Below are positions 1 to 13,600 of a stretch of DNA of 64,000 nt, in pieces. Position numbers and translations under genes: made by a program. The notes under the pieces were generated by a model. It had not been told where the DNA came from. It saw only the letters and a list, made by a program, of their open reading frames with translations, and searched no databases. The stretch spans positions 5,360,023 through 5,424,022 of the forward strand of contig WMCF01000034.1 in the NCBI GenBank assembly GCA_009792885.1, given 5' to 3'. The DNA is from Eremophila alpestris peregrina (lineage: Eukaryota > Chordata > Aves > Passeriformes > Alaudidae). How positions within the stretch are numbered: position 1 is the first letter of the stretch; each line of letters begins with the position of its first letter.

Positions 1-1547
1 GAATGTGCAGCCTGTTTAGTTCACACTGTTAAAAAAGCCCCAAATGCTGCATCCAGGGCTGATAGTTACCCTGCATTCATGTGGTTCATCAGGATGGGAG
101 TGGGCTGTCTACTTTTGACTAGCTACTTTTCCTTGACTGACCACTAATGACCATCAGTACATTATTCAAATGGTGTTTTAAGTACAGGTATTTAAGGTGT
201 GTTTCCTCCATCTCTACCTCTGCAGGATAGGATCAGAGAATATTATTTTTGTTTTACAGTTCAGTTGGGGTTGCTACTAATAATACTGATAAACAGCCAT
301 GATGGATATGGGATAAAAGTTTCTCTTGTGTATGAGCATATGTTTGTGAATCTTCACTTGTGGGTGAATCTCCACAAGTCCGCTCAAGAATTATTGGTGG
401 AGTATATTAGACCCCATAAATAGGTACTTTGATTGAGCTCTGAATTTATTTTCTTTGTTTTCTCCTGCTCCCACTTTAGCAACTCATACTTTCTGCCAGC
501 CATGCTTTTTCCTCACTTTACTTCTAACATTCTACTAGTCAAATTTATGTTGTAGTTACGATGTTTTGCACAGTGCAATAGTTCTAAAAGGGTCAAGGAA
601 TTAAGCCACTGCTGCTATTTCTTACACTTAAATGGGCAGTTCTCTCCCCCACCCATCAGCACTATGCTGTATAATGCGAGCAGAAAGCATTCATACAGCT
701 GTTCAAGGGCTTTTATCTGGCAGAAAACTGGTCTTGCACTCTTCCCCTTGCTTTTTTTTCACCCATACACTCACAGAAATACCTAATTTGTCTCATAAGA
801 AGGAATAGTAGGGTCAGTGTTTAAACTTAAGAAATGGATGGAACAGCAGTTCAGTGGAGAGATCTGGCAGTGTACCAACAAGAATTAAGGGGTGTTATTG
901 ACACTGGGTTTTTTTCCCCTCTAAGTGGTTGTTTAGAGTTGTTTTGCTTCATTGTTCTTACTAATTTTTATTGTATCCTTTATTGTATTTTTATTTGCAT
1001 AACAGGGAGTTATGCAAACTCCTTCTTCTGTTTCAGAGCTAAAGATATTATGGAGCTTCCTTGGACAGTACTAAGGACTGGAAAAAAAGAAAAAAGATGG
1101 CTATAAGTGACAAACTTTTGTAGCTAATTTAAATGTATTAGAGGTCTTGTACTTAAAAAATAACCTTTGCTGTCATTGTTTCATCTAGATGTTCAAGGGA
1201 TGAAAAAATCTAAAACTCATTTTGTTTAGCTAGTTGTTCCCATGGACTGAAGGTGTGTTTGGAGCTTGTCCTTCCATAAAACAGTTTGGGATGCACCCTG
1301 CTGAGCATGCTGTCCTGCTAGGACACTGAGGCAGCTGCATACTGCTGACTGTAGGAAGCCAGCTGCTGCAGGATTAGAGTTCCTGGAGATTGTAGGGAGA
1401 TGGTGTCCCAGTGTCACTCATGTATCACCTGGGCTTGCAGGTGTGATGTGGCATAAGTAGTGGCAATGGCCAATGTTGTTTATTTACGTTGGAAATGTGG
1501 AATGCTGTGGTTTATCAGACCAGTCCTTTCCCCATCCTCTATTACAG
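1..1547 (+). other. SEMA4D: SEMA4D intron (left part)
   Basis: No exon with similarity to the SEMA4D segment before TEC was found; small open frames at 199-423 and 834-1106 look like chance. The preceding exon is outside the window. Confidence 0.75.
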
Positions 1548-1646
1548 ACAGAATGTCGTAATTACGTGCGAGTCTTGCAACAGCTGAATGATACTTTCCT
1601 CTACGTGTGTGGGACTAACGCATTTCAGCCAACATGTGATTACCTG
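1548..1646 (+). CDS. SEMA4D: SEMA4D exon: sema domain, first in window
   Basis: Follows a TTACAG acceptor and ends at GTAAGA. It encodes 33 codons containing [14 protein letters not shown], a strongly conserved sema-domain stretch with paired cysteines. Phase 0 at both ends. Confidence 0.95.
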
Positions 1647-4600
1647 GTAAGAAATGTTCACATGTTTTGACCCAGAAACAGCTGTAACTTAAATGCAGCT
1701 CAGTTAAACAATGAGTTACTCTTCTTTCCCAAAACAGTTGCATCTTCTCTGCTGGCTGTAAGGTTAGGAGCATTTGTTGCACTGTCCAGTCATAATGGCA
1801 GAGTATACTGCTCGTTTTTCAGAGCACTTAATGAATTATTGATTCATTTTGTCTTAACTGCAGATTTACTTTTTCTTAGCTTTTATACTTCTTCATGTAT
1901 TGTGTGTTAGCATGAAACCAGTTACTAAAACTGAAATTACATTGTTTGCAACTTCCACTCATTGCTGAATCTCCCTGAAACTTCTCAGATTCTTGTCTCT
2001 GCTTGTCTCTCCTCCTGGCTGTGCCAAGGATGTGTAGTGCTGAATCCTTCAGAGTGAAGTCTTGGCACAAAGTTAAAACTCCCTTTCCTTACCACTAACT
2101 CTTGTATCATCTTCCTAACTGCTGCTCTTAGCAATTCAAAAATTGAGAAATCTTGTAATTCTTTGTGCCTTTAGCTTCCAGCGTTTTAATTATACAGTAC
2201 AGTTGATTACTCCCCGAATACTGTGGCTACATTTCAGCTTTCTGTACATCATTCTCTTGGTTTGTATGGGATTTATAAAGGAGCCAAAGTATTCTGTTGC
2301 TTTTTAAAGCCTAGTTGGATGATGCCCTATCTCACAAATCTACCATCATCTCAAAAATTGCTTAATCTAACTAAGAAAGCTTTCTTGTTTTCTAAGACTC
2401 TCCATTTTTTTCAAGCTAATTGAGTAATTGCCAGTTCTTTCTATGTATCAGTTATCGTATCTGCTTTTCTTGCTGTGTAGCTTTTTTGGGTGCTCTTTCT
2501 TGAAGTCTGGCTGGATTTAACTTTTCATCTTTTGCTTTTTTCTGCTTCCACCCTCACAAATTATAGGATCGCATTTTTTCTCTGTGTTTGGGTCGCGATA
2601 AGATTTTCTGAAAACACATATGCCTTCTATAATTTTACACAAAATGCCTTTGATGCTGGAAGTTGATGGTATAGCCCGTTATTTAGTGTTTAGTTTTTAG
2701 CTAACTTTGCACAAAGTTGAGTGGCTGAAAAAAAAAGTGCTAATGGTTGTTTTGTGGTTTTCAACAGAATTTAATTTCATTTGAACTTGGAGGTAAAAAT
2801 GAAGATGGTAAGGGCAGATGTCCATTTGATCCTGCTCAGAGCTACACATCTGTTATGGTTGGTAAGTTCAGACTACGCATTCCTTAATCTTATGTTTAAA
2901 AATGTTCTATTTTTTCCACTGTCACCCTCCAGTCTATCATTATCATTATTGGTGACTTGCATCCATATTTTTTTATCTGCATTGTGTATCTGCATAGATG
3001 TTAGAATGCTTACATAGTCAACCTAAGCATGTTTCTTAAAAGGAGAACTTCAAACTAGGTTGTTTTGGAAGCAATTTCTAAAATACCCATGTTCAAACTG
3101 TATTTCTAGATGTTAAACATATTTAATCTGGATAGTCTAAATGCATTTAGACTGCCCTTGTCGTATCAATTACTGTAATTTCAGAAATATAACAAGCACT
3201 ATGGGTAGCTGAAGACATGCTACAGAATAGGGAAGTGAAGTATTTATTGCAAGCATACTTACTGCATAGAAACACACTGCTGAATCTTAATTTGGGGAAG
3301 CCAGAATTTGTGGCTTTTACCTGTGTGTCTCAAGGTCATAAAAGAGAAGCTCAACATTGCATGAAACACGAAATGAGAAAAAAAATAACATGCTCCCTGC
3401 ATTGTACCTAGATATGTACAAATCAAGTTTGAATTATGGTGGCCTAGAAAGAGAGGAGAATAATTCTGGACTTTTGGTGCATTTAAGTAAATTTGCATGT
3501 TTTAAGATAAACTGTAGGTTTTCATGTTAAATGTTGAAATGCCAAAAAAACAGCATTGACTTTTTTCAGTTCTCGTGTGAGAGCAATAATAGTAATAAAC
3601 CCAAGTGTGGAAGTGTTAGCTTGAGAATGATGGACAGAAATGTAAACATAAAAGGCATGTCTAGGGCAATTCAGAGGAAATCTGTGTTTACCTTTTCTTG
3701 TGGGAAGTTTAAACTTACATAAACTCTCATTATATTTATGTACCCTTTTTTGGTATCCATTCCATAAGTTCTAATATATTTGGTTTTGTGTTGAAGATGA
3801 GGAGCTTTATTCTGGGACTTCCTACAATTTCTTGGGAAGTGAACCTATTATTTCACGGCATTCTCATCAGAGCCCCCTGAGAACAGAGTATGCAATACCT
3901 TGGCTTAATGGTAAGTGAGCATGAGAACTGGCCCAGACTAGCTACTTTTTCTTCTTCAATGGCACATACAGAGTTTGAGTGTCTTACCTGGGTAAGGAGC
4001 AATTGTCTGATGTCTCAAAGAGATGGATTTTGTTCTACTGGCATACACTGTGAGTGTATGCCCTCATGCATGCCATCAAGAGATTGTATTTTGAAATTTC
4101 AGGAATTTTTTATCAGCACTGATGATGAAAACAGCTTCAGAATATACATGTTTCACCTTGACATTCATGGTTTATTTCTTATCTGCTTGTTCATCCTTGC
4201 AGTAATGCAGCTGAATTATGATATGGTAAGGAACAGAATGGTTTTGGTCTTGAATTGGTTCTTAAACTGAGCTGATCATGGTTCTTGACACTTAAAGTTC
4301 CTGAATTTCAAAATTTACTGAATTTTGTGAATTCTCATAGGTTTGAAGCTTTGTGCCATAAAGGACCAAAATCATGAGCATTGTCCAAAAAGTACAAGAT
4401 TCTGAGTTTTCTAATACATGTTGTAATGGCACTGTCATGTTAGTGCTTCAGCTAATAGCTGAAATAGAAGAGGCAGGCAAGGGAGGGTTACCTCTCCAGG
4501 CTCATTAGAAAACCACATTTGAGTATGAACTGAAGAATGCTGAAGTAATGAGCTGTCAGATCATAGAGATCTCTCAGGTATCTTAGTGCTTTCACATAGG

Positions 4601-7600
4601 TTTTGTGGTGTTCTGGGGTTTTTTTCCTATTTCTGTTTGGCTTTTTGTAGTTTGGGTGTTTTTTTTTTTTTTTTAGAAATCCTTTAGAAATCCTATTCCT
4701 ATTATGAACAGCAAACTGTGTAAGTAGGGCAGCGAGTAGAGAGGTGGTAAATACAGTGTGGAGTTTGACTTTTGAAGGTCTTTGAGCGAATCAAGTTAGT
4801 CACATATGTAATAGAAAATTCTTCTGTTTGTATCTGTAGAGCCCAACTTTGTTTTTGCTGATGTGATAAGAGCAGATCCAAACAGCACAGATGGAGAAGA
4901 TGACAAGATATACTTCTTTTTCACTGAGGTGTCTGTGGAGTATGAATTTGTTGGAAAATTGATGATTCCAAGAATAGCTAGAGTATGCAAGGTGGGAGAT
5001 AGTTCATTTTTTACTTTTACTATGTCTCGTAGGATCTTGTTGTGTGCATGTTAAAAAGCATTCATTATTTTGGACTTATTGCCAGGTAAATGGAGGTGGT
5101 TGAGTTTAGTAAGCTTTAATGGATGAGCCATTCCAGTCATTCATCAGAACTGAGAAGGCCTAATCGTTGCTTTGAAAATAAATGGATTTGATTTTGCACA
5201 GCTGTGAAATTTCAGTACATCTGGGAATTCTCCTCTTCTCTGGGAGAAAACAAAGCAACTGTGACAAAACCCAGCAACAGAAAAAGTGTTGCTCTGGTTT
5301 TTATTGTTTGTTTTTTTTAAACAAGTGCAGCTCCCTGTGAAAAAGTGACTTTGGTTGGAGCAGATAGGATGTGTGTCAAGTGACTTTGAAGTAGCTGTAT
5401 GCAAACACAACTGTAGCAGTGTCCACAGCAAAATAGTTCTTGACTGTGGTGTAGCAGATGGGACTTCTATGAAACTGCCACAGCTGCCAGAGCCTGAAGG
5501 GAAATGGTCACCAGCAGCCTGATTCTGTCACACTTGCTGTGCTTAAGCTTCAGTGTGTTAGGCTGATTCAAGTACATTCTCAAGAATGCTGGTTAAAAGT
5601 CTTGCTGATGGAAGTTTTTTCAGTAGAAAATGTTTATTTAACAAAAACTTTTTCAGTGGAATGTATCAATTTCCTTTTTTTCCAACAGGAAATTTACCTG
5701 GCTGTTTCACTTTTTATGAAGTTGAAAGTTTTGACTTTGCTATTTTGTATTTAAACGGGGAAGTCAAAACATCAATAACAAGTTAGTGCCCTTGAGATTT
5801 CCATTAAACAAGGAGCTGGAGGCAGGTTTAGATGGGGCTTACTATTATTATGGCAGTCTGCCCTCTGACAGCTTGTGCACACTTTAAAAGGAGAGTATTG
5901 TGGAATATGAGAGCTTCATTTATTATATTATTATATATTTAAGACTGTTGTTTGAAATAGAAATCAGTGGCAGATTGCAAATCTATAAGCACTTATGCTT
6001 AATTGTTTTAATAAATTTTGCAGATTTCCATTAATACATTGCATTCACCATTGGATAATGAATGGAAATATTAAATGGAAATGTTAATACTGTTTCAGTA
6101 TGTCCTTTTATAACAGAAGTATGACAGCTACAGCTCAATTATCAACTATTTTGAAATAAATTTCTAGACAATATAACTTAAGCTTTGGTACCTGCAAATC
6201 CTTAATAAAGGTGGTAGCTGCTAGAAGGATTAAACAATTGCTGGATTTCTTCTAATGTCAATGTCAGGCAAGTCTTAAGGCATATTGCAGCATTAAAATT
6301 TAAATCAGCCTTGATGTCACAGAGAAAATGCAGTATTAGGTATTTCTCGTAAAGGACAGTATAATACTTCCATACTTGTTTTACTTCTTTCCTAATGAAC
6401 ATTGTCCATCTCTGTTTTTCTGAGTGATGCTGAAGTATGGTTCTTCATTAACTAATACTTTATCTTCCCTGTATGTGTGATATAAATAATTTTGCATTAT
6501 TTTTGTTGAACCAATTTTCCTGTGACTTTCATGCTGTTCTCTTTGTGAATGTGTTAACATTTTTTGATGTTGCTATAGACAAAATACTGTAAAACACCAG
6601 GGCTTAGTAATTGCATGCTGTACAGCTGTGGTTCTTAAATGCAAAAATGCTGCTAGTTCTCCTCACAAGCACCTTTTTTTTTTTTTTTTTAATACCATAA
6701 GAGGGACCAAGGAGGATTAAGGACCTTGCAGAAAAAATGGACTTCGTTTCTCAAGGCCAGACTGATTTGTACCATCCCTGATAAGAATTTAATTTTCAAT
6801 GTTATCAATGATGTTTTTATTCTCAAATCTCCGACTTTGAAGGAACCAGTGATATATGGAGTCTTCACCCCACAACTGTAAGTGTGGTATACCCTTTTCC
6901 TGGATAAGTACCTTTAATCTCAATTAGTTACTGCAAGAAAATGATAATTACTCATGTGTTTTGTTGGGTTTTATTTTTTTTTTCTAATTTCTTCCTGAAT
7001 CAATAGGAATAATGTGGGGTTGTCAGCAGTGTGTGCATACAATCTGTCTACTGTAGAAGAGGTTTTCTCAAAAGGAAAATACATGCAGAGTGCTACAGTG
7101 GAACAGTCTCACACCAAGTGGGTGCGATACAATGGGGAAATTCCTAATCCTCGACCTGGTGCGGTAAGTTCCTGTAGTCTTGGATCTAATGGCTTTTTTA
7201 ATGCTCAGGAGGAAACAGATTAGGGAATACTAGCAATCTACTAATGATTCATTCACCTGCTTACTTCTTGTAAAAACTTAATAGAAAAATACCCAAGTGA
7301 TATGTTCTGAACTTTTTATCTGGGAATCAAAGTCTTGGGGTTTTGGGGTTCTTAAATTTAGAATTAAGTTATTTGCTGGTTTTATATTTCATTATTTTGT
7401 TAATTTTCTCGTTGTAAAACAGAACTCAGTTTACACTAGCAGCATCATACACTTTCTGGTTCAGATGAAAAGAAGTATCGCTACTGTTGCATTGTCTCAG
7501 TAGAATCAGCATGTTTATCTAATGTAGTGCACTGCTCTGCAGACTCCAATTTTCCTAGGGCTGGGTCTCTTTCAGACTTTTTTTACTTCCTTATGTTCCT

Positions 7601-10600
7601 TAACAGTTACACCGTTGCTAGTGCTGAAAGAGGTGATGTTAAAAAGTACGGAAGATGCATGAGAGCACAGAAGGAATGTTTTTGTAGGATGTATTTTGGA
7701 CCCAAAAAAAAATGTAGTCCGAAGTTAGGGATTAGTACATCCCTGAGGCCAAAGTGCTATGAGACCTGAGGCCCTTCCTTGGTGCAGTGAGTGTAGTGTA
7801 CAGGTGTGGGTACTCGCCAGAATAATGTGGAGATGAAAATGCATGAACTGCTGCTAATTGCCTTTATTTTGTACAAGCTAATGATACAATTTGGTTGCCT
7901 TTCTTTGTTTTCACCCTCTCCCTGTCCCCGCTTCTAGTGTATAAACAATGAAGCCAGAGCATCAAACTACATGAGTTCTCTGAATTTACCAGACAAAACC
8001 TTGCAGTTTGTTAAAGACCATCCTCTGATGGATGACTCAGTGACCCCAGTGGGAGACAGACCTCGGCTGGTAAAGCGAGATGTGAAGTATACACAGATTG
8101 TAGTTGACAGAGTCAGAGCACTCAATGGCACCATCTATGATGTTATGTTCATTGGTACAGGTGAGTTCTGCAAAACACAGATTTTTGTTGGTGATGCGCT
8201 GATTATTCAGTTTTCTTAGAGAAGCTCTTGAGATTTCTATATTTTACAGTGTTTTTACACCAGCTGGTGTAAAAAAAAAAGTAAGTGGACAATCTTAGGT
8301 GCTTTGAAAAAGTATTGCAGGAAAAGAACTGCAAAGTTTCAATGAGTTCAGCAAAACCATGCAATATATTCACCAGCTGGTCATTCTATGTACTGAAATG
8401 TTATTTCTTGCTCAGAGGTCTTGATAATGACAATGCCTTTGATATGGAGTTGTTCTGCTGAACAGCAAGCAGATTATTGAGACAGCTTACAGCAGTTGTG
8501 AAGGCTTTCTTCCTCCCTTTTTATTTCAAGGATCTTACTTAAACATATTGCTCTGTTGTTTCAGATCAAGGAGCCCTGCACAAAGCTATCAGCTATGAAA
8601 ATGGAATGCATATTATTGAAGAAACACAGCTTTTTCCAAATTTTGAACCAGTCCAAACTCTCTTGCTTTCATCCAAAATAGTAAGTGGTATAAAAAAGCA
8701 TTCATCACCTTTTGTTCTTCCACAAAACTTTCTTTGTACCACATTGTGACCTTGTGACAAGGAGACCATCACTGTGCATAGAGCTACAGGCTACATTTGT
8801 AACTCACCACGCTGCAGCAATCACATACTACCTGCTGTATTTCAGTATGTTTAGTAGGTGGCAAGCTTCTGAGGTGTTCAGACCTTCACGGGGGAATGGC
8901 TGCGGGAGCACAGGTATGCAAGTCTTCACTTGGTTTCCATGTGCAGAAGCTGGAAACTGTAAGGTGTTTCAAGAAACCAGTTTCAGGTTTGGAGTGATGT
9001 TAAAAATCTGACCCCTTGTGGCCACTGCAGATTAGTGAGGAAAAATACCTGGTGTTGAGCTTAGCAGAGGAGTGGATGTAGTTCTGAGGGACTCAAGAGA
9101 ACAGTCTTCTAGTATAGGGACTCCTAATTGTGTAGTTAATTGATTTCTGCTGTCCCAAATCTCACAGGCTCCTGCACGCTGGTTGTGCCATGAGAGCAGT
9201 CACGTTGCCGCAGCTGTGGGTGAGGACCTGTGGTGAGGTCCTGTCTGCCCAGTGGGGCACCAGCTGCAGCTCCAGCTGGATGGCACAAGAGCTGCTGCAC
9301 GCTCCAAACCTGGCAGCTGTCCTGCACTGTTTATCAGTTGCAGTTGGTTTAATCCTAGAGTGCTTTTGTGACTGTAGGAGGATGATCACTGTGTGTAGCT
9401 TGCACATGAGTTAGGTTCCTGCCCTTCTTAGACCTTCACATCCATTAATACATCTGTCTATGCCTAAAGTCACTTGTGGCATCAGTGAGGTTTTCTGGGT
9501 TTCACAGAGAATGAATGCCTCTTTTGAAGTTTCTGGTAGTAATACCAGCATTCAGTAGCTAGTGATCCATAAGTGCTCTGCAGCTTAGGGACTTAGGAAT
9601 ACTTTGAAACAGCTTTTATTTTTGTGTGATATTTAATAAAGTTTTGCATGTCAACATGATCAGCTCAGTGGAACAGAGCTTTATGCTTTAATTTTTACAA
9701 GCTCATCCCGCATGCTTATTAATCCTTTCATGCTTATAATAGAAAGGACAGAGTGTATTTTTGCTAGACAAACAAAAATCAGGATTAAAAAAGTCTGTGC
9801 TTAGTTTTCCATAAACACATTTGTATTATTTTTGCATGACACATCACACTGACAATATGTATCTGTGCAGATTTCTGTTTTGTGTGTATATATATATATA
9901 TACACATACACACACACACAAAGTACTTGCTTAATCTGCAAAAGTTTCAAATTGCTTGCTTTGACGGGATGTTTCAGAATTCGCTGTGTCATAAAAGATA
10001 ATGATAGATAGCTCTTTAATATATATGCCAATACCCATTCTTCTAATTGTGGGATTATTTCTACGCTGGCTTCATTATGATTTGTCTATTTCAGGGGAGT
10101 GCAAAGAAAGAGTTGGGCATTAAGCCTTATACCAAATACACATCATGTAGCAACTTCAGCACGCACTTGGAAGGTTGCTGTAGGAATAATGGCATTGACT
10201 TTATTCCCTCTGGGTCCAGGTGCCGCATACTGGATTCTTTTTTAAATGGTTTGCTCAGCTCTCTGCGTGTTCTCTGAACTCTTGGATGTATGAGCTGGGA
10301 AACATGCCAAGACATTACAATCCATGTGCAGTGTTGCACTATTGCAGCGTTACTCAGCAGAGCACTAGGGAGATGAGCAGTGCTTGGTGCACTGTGGAAA
10401 TCTTTAAGCAGAATAGGAAGTCTTTCCTAGGAAGGAAAGACTGTCTCCAACACTGTAAAATTCCTTCTGTGAGCACTGCAGCATAGTCCAACACTAATCT
10501 ATGTTAAATTTCAGGATGGAAAAATGTATTTGAATGTTAATTTGTCATTCAGACTGTAACTTTCAGCAGTGCTAGCAGATTCTTTTTAGATGGTGTTTTA

Positions 10601-13600
10601 TCTTACGTTTTCCAGTGTCAAGAGTTTCCCTGAAAGCTGTTTGCACACTTTATGCAAGAACGATTCAAACTAATTTGTGCTTGGGCTTGCAGCTTCCTCT
10701 AGAGACTTCCTTAATGATCATTGCATTAAAGAGACTGATGTGTTGGGAGTTATTGTGGCAGAACCTCCTTACATCCTTAGTTGAAAGAGCAGAGCATCAC
10801 TGAGCCCCAAAACCTAAAAGCAGCCTTAAGATTCTCTGTCAGTCCTCTCCCTCTCCCCTCCCCTCTCCTCCTGATGTTAGTCCCAATGTCTACCCCTAAA
10901 CATGAGATTTTTGTGCTTTAAATCTTTCCTTGGATGTCTGCTCATCACTTTGTAACCATAGTCATCCTGCCTGGAGTCAAGCAGCCTCACTGCAGACATG
11001 ACTGAGTACATTTCTGTGCACTGAGATCTGTACAACTGCAGTACAGGAAAAGACATTCCCTGCTTGTATCCAGCTCGTTAGCCTGACAGCTGCAGTAGGG
11101 TGCTGATAAACCTGCTCGGTATTGTGCTCAGGATGGAGCCAGCCCACTGCTGAGGTGGGGTGTGCCATTCTGTCATGGTGGATTTAGATTGCAGTACAGG
11201 CCCCTTTCATAAGGCTTTGCCTGATAATACGTAAAGTCACAGTGTACCTTTAGCCATCATTTTCCCCGAACTCTAAAGCAGATGAGTGAGATACATGCCT
11301 GCCTTTTATAGTAAAAATGAGTGTGGTCTTTTTCTGCTGTGCTGAGAGTCAGACTGCTTTGGGATTGCCAGCAGAAATGGTTCAACAGCCATTGTGATGA
11401 TTTTCCCCTTCTTCCTGGAGAAAAGGAGACTCAGAGGTGACCTTATCTTTCTCTTAAACTTCCTGAAGGGTGGTTGTGGTCAGCTGGGTGTTGGTCTCTT
11501 TCTCCAGGCAACAACAGACAGAACAAGAGGACACAGTCTCAAGCTGTGCCAAGGGAGATACAGGCTTGATTTAAGGAGGAAGTTTTTCACGGAAAGAGTG
11601 GTTAAATACTGGAACCATCTGCCTAGGGAGGTGGTAGAGTCAGCAACCATGGATGTGTTTAAAAAAAGACTGGATGTGGCACTTGGTGCCATAATCTAGT
11701 TGAGGTGTTAGAACATGGGTTGGACTCGATGATCTTGAAGGTCTCTTCCAACCTAAAAATTCTGTGATTCTGTGATTCTTCTAGGTGTCTTGCCAGTGCT
11801 GTTTCCTTTGAATACTGCCAGTATTCTTCTTACGAAGCGTTTGACTCGTGTAAGGATTATGCAGATGTGGCTGTGGAGACAGGCTGGCTAAAGAGCTGAA
11901 GGCAGAAGGGCTGCTTTGGTTAACAGGAGCAGCAGCCCTACTGCCCGCTCAGTCTTGTGTGTGCCAACTGCTGCCTTGTCACCAGCACAGCCTAGCCTTG
12001 CCTTGCCTCATTGAAGGATTACTGCATTCAAATTTCTGCAAAAACAAAGAAAGTCATAGTTAGGCATGGTTACTTTCCACATATCTGTTCCAGTTTTCTG
12101 TTGTCTTTTTACACTTCCAGCATTTCTGCAATATTTCCAAGATAACTTTATAGAAATAAAAGCTAATCAAATTTTTACTCTCCTGAGGCACCACTTTTTA
12201 CAAAAAAAGCTGTATATTTGCAGCTCTGTAATAACGTTTAAATTGTTCCATGAATTGAGTTTCTTGGGTTTGAAAAAGTGGTTGGCCGTGATGTTTTTTT
12301 GTTGTGCTTTGTTTTCTTTAGGGCAGAAGATACCTCTTTGCTGGTTCAAATTCTGGTGTGGTGCAGTCTCCAGTGGCATTCTGTGACAAGTACACCACTT
12401 GCGTTGACTGTGTTTTAGCAAGGGATCCTTACTGTGCTTGGAAACCTCTTGAAGCTTCCTGCATTGATATTTTTAAAGAAGGTGAAATGGAAAGGTAATA
12501 GTATCCTTTGACTGCCTTACAGTTATAATCAATATTTAATCAGTCTTGTCCCTTACTGATAATTGGAATTTTAAAATGGAATGTTTTCAAAGACAGACTT
12601 TTTCCTATCCATTTATGTCTGCTACTGCTGTTTAGATGACTCTTATTAGTACAAGAGGATGAGCAGACATTAGGAAACAAGATTTGAAGTTGTAATGGTT
12701 GGACTTCCTTTTACAGGAACTGGATTCAAAACATAGGTGGAGATGCGTCTTCCTGTTCTGGTGAGTTAGTCTTCGAAGAGCTCCTTCATATGTCTAGGTG
12801 GAGTGGTGAAAGAGTTCTATTTAGTTCAGCTTTACTTTTGTGATTATCTGGACATTCATTTACATTTTAATAGGTATGGGATTCACTTTGAATATTTGAG
12901 CATCTGTACAACCTGCATGTTGTCTTAAAAACTGTCTGTGTTTGTATGCATTTCAGTGTGCAGTGCACAACCCCCTGAAATGAATGGGGGCACCTCAACA
13001 GTGACTTGTGAATGAAAGCAATACCAGAAGTACTTCTATTGCAGAGGCCTCTGTGTCTTTGATGCAGCATTTGACATTCTACTGTGAGCTTTGACAAGTG
13101 CTTGGTTATTGCTGCTAGATCAGGTTAAATTATTCTGAAAAAAAGCTAGTTTTATGGTGAGAGGCGAGGGGGAACTCAGAACATGATAGAGAGCAGCTGA
13201 AGTACCTTCCACAGCACTTTAAAACAAGTAACCACAGGTCGTTTCTTTATTGTGTGTGCTGCTGCCACCAGATCAAGGAGATAATGAAGTGGAGTAGAGT
13301 TACGGAAGATTTTAGCTGCAGTAAAAAAAGCTCTTAAGAGTTTGATGTACTTGCTTTACATTTCCAAGCAAAGCATGGACCGCCATGAGAGCTTTGCTTG
13401 TTGTTTGTTTGTTGTTGTNNNNNNNNNNNNNNNNATTAGTGCTTTTTTTTTTTTTTTTTTTTTTTTTTGGGATTTTTTTTTTTTTTTTTTTTGTTTTTGG
13501 GTTTTTTAACTTAGGGGGAGCCGTAAAATGTGGGTGTGCCATAAGTGCAAATACTCTCTTTTTCAGAAGGGAGTTCCTAGTTCAGTTTCCTCTTGAATAC

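Noticed and set aside
1226..1420. GC-richer block with a minus-strand open frame
   Set aside because: No splice sites fitting SEMA4D and no recognisable protein.
3890..4270. 126-codon open frame overlapping a SEMA4D exon end
   Set aside because: It is in a different frame from the conserved SEMA4D reading and runs into the intron.
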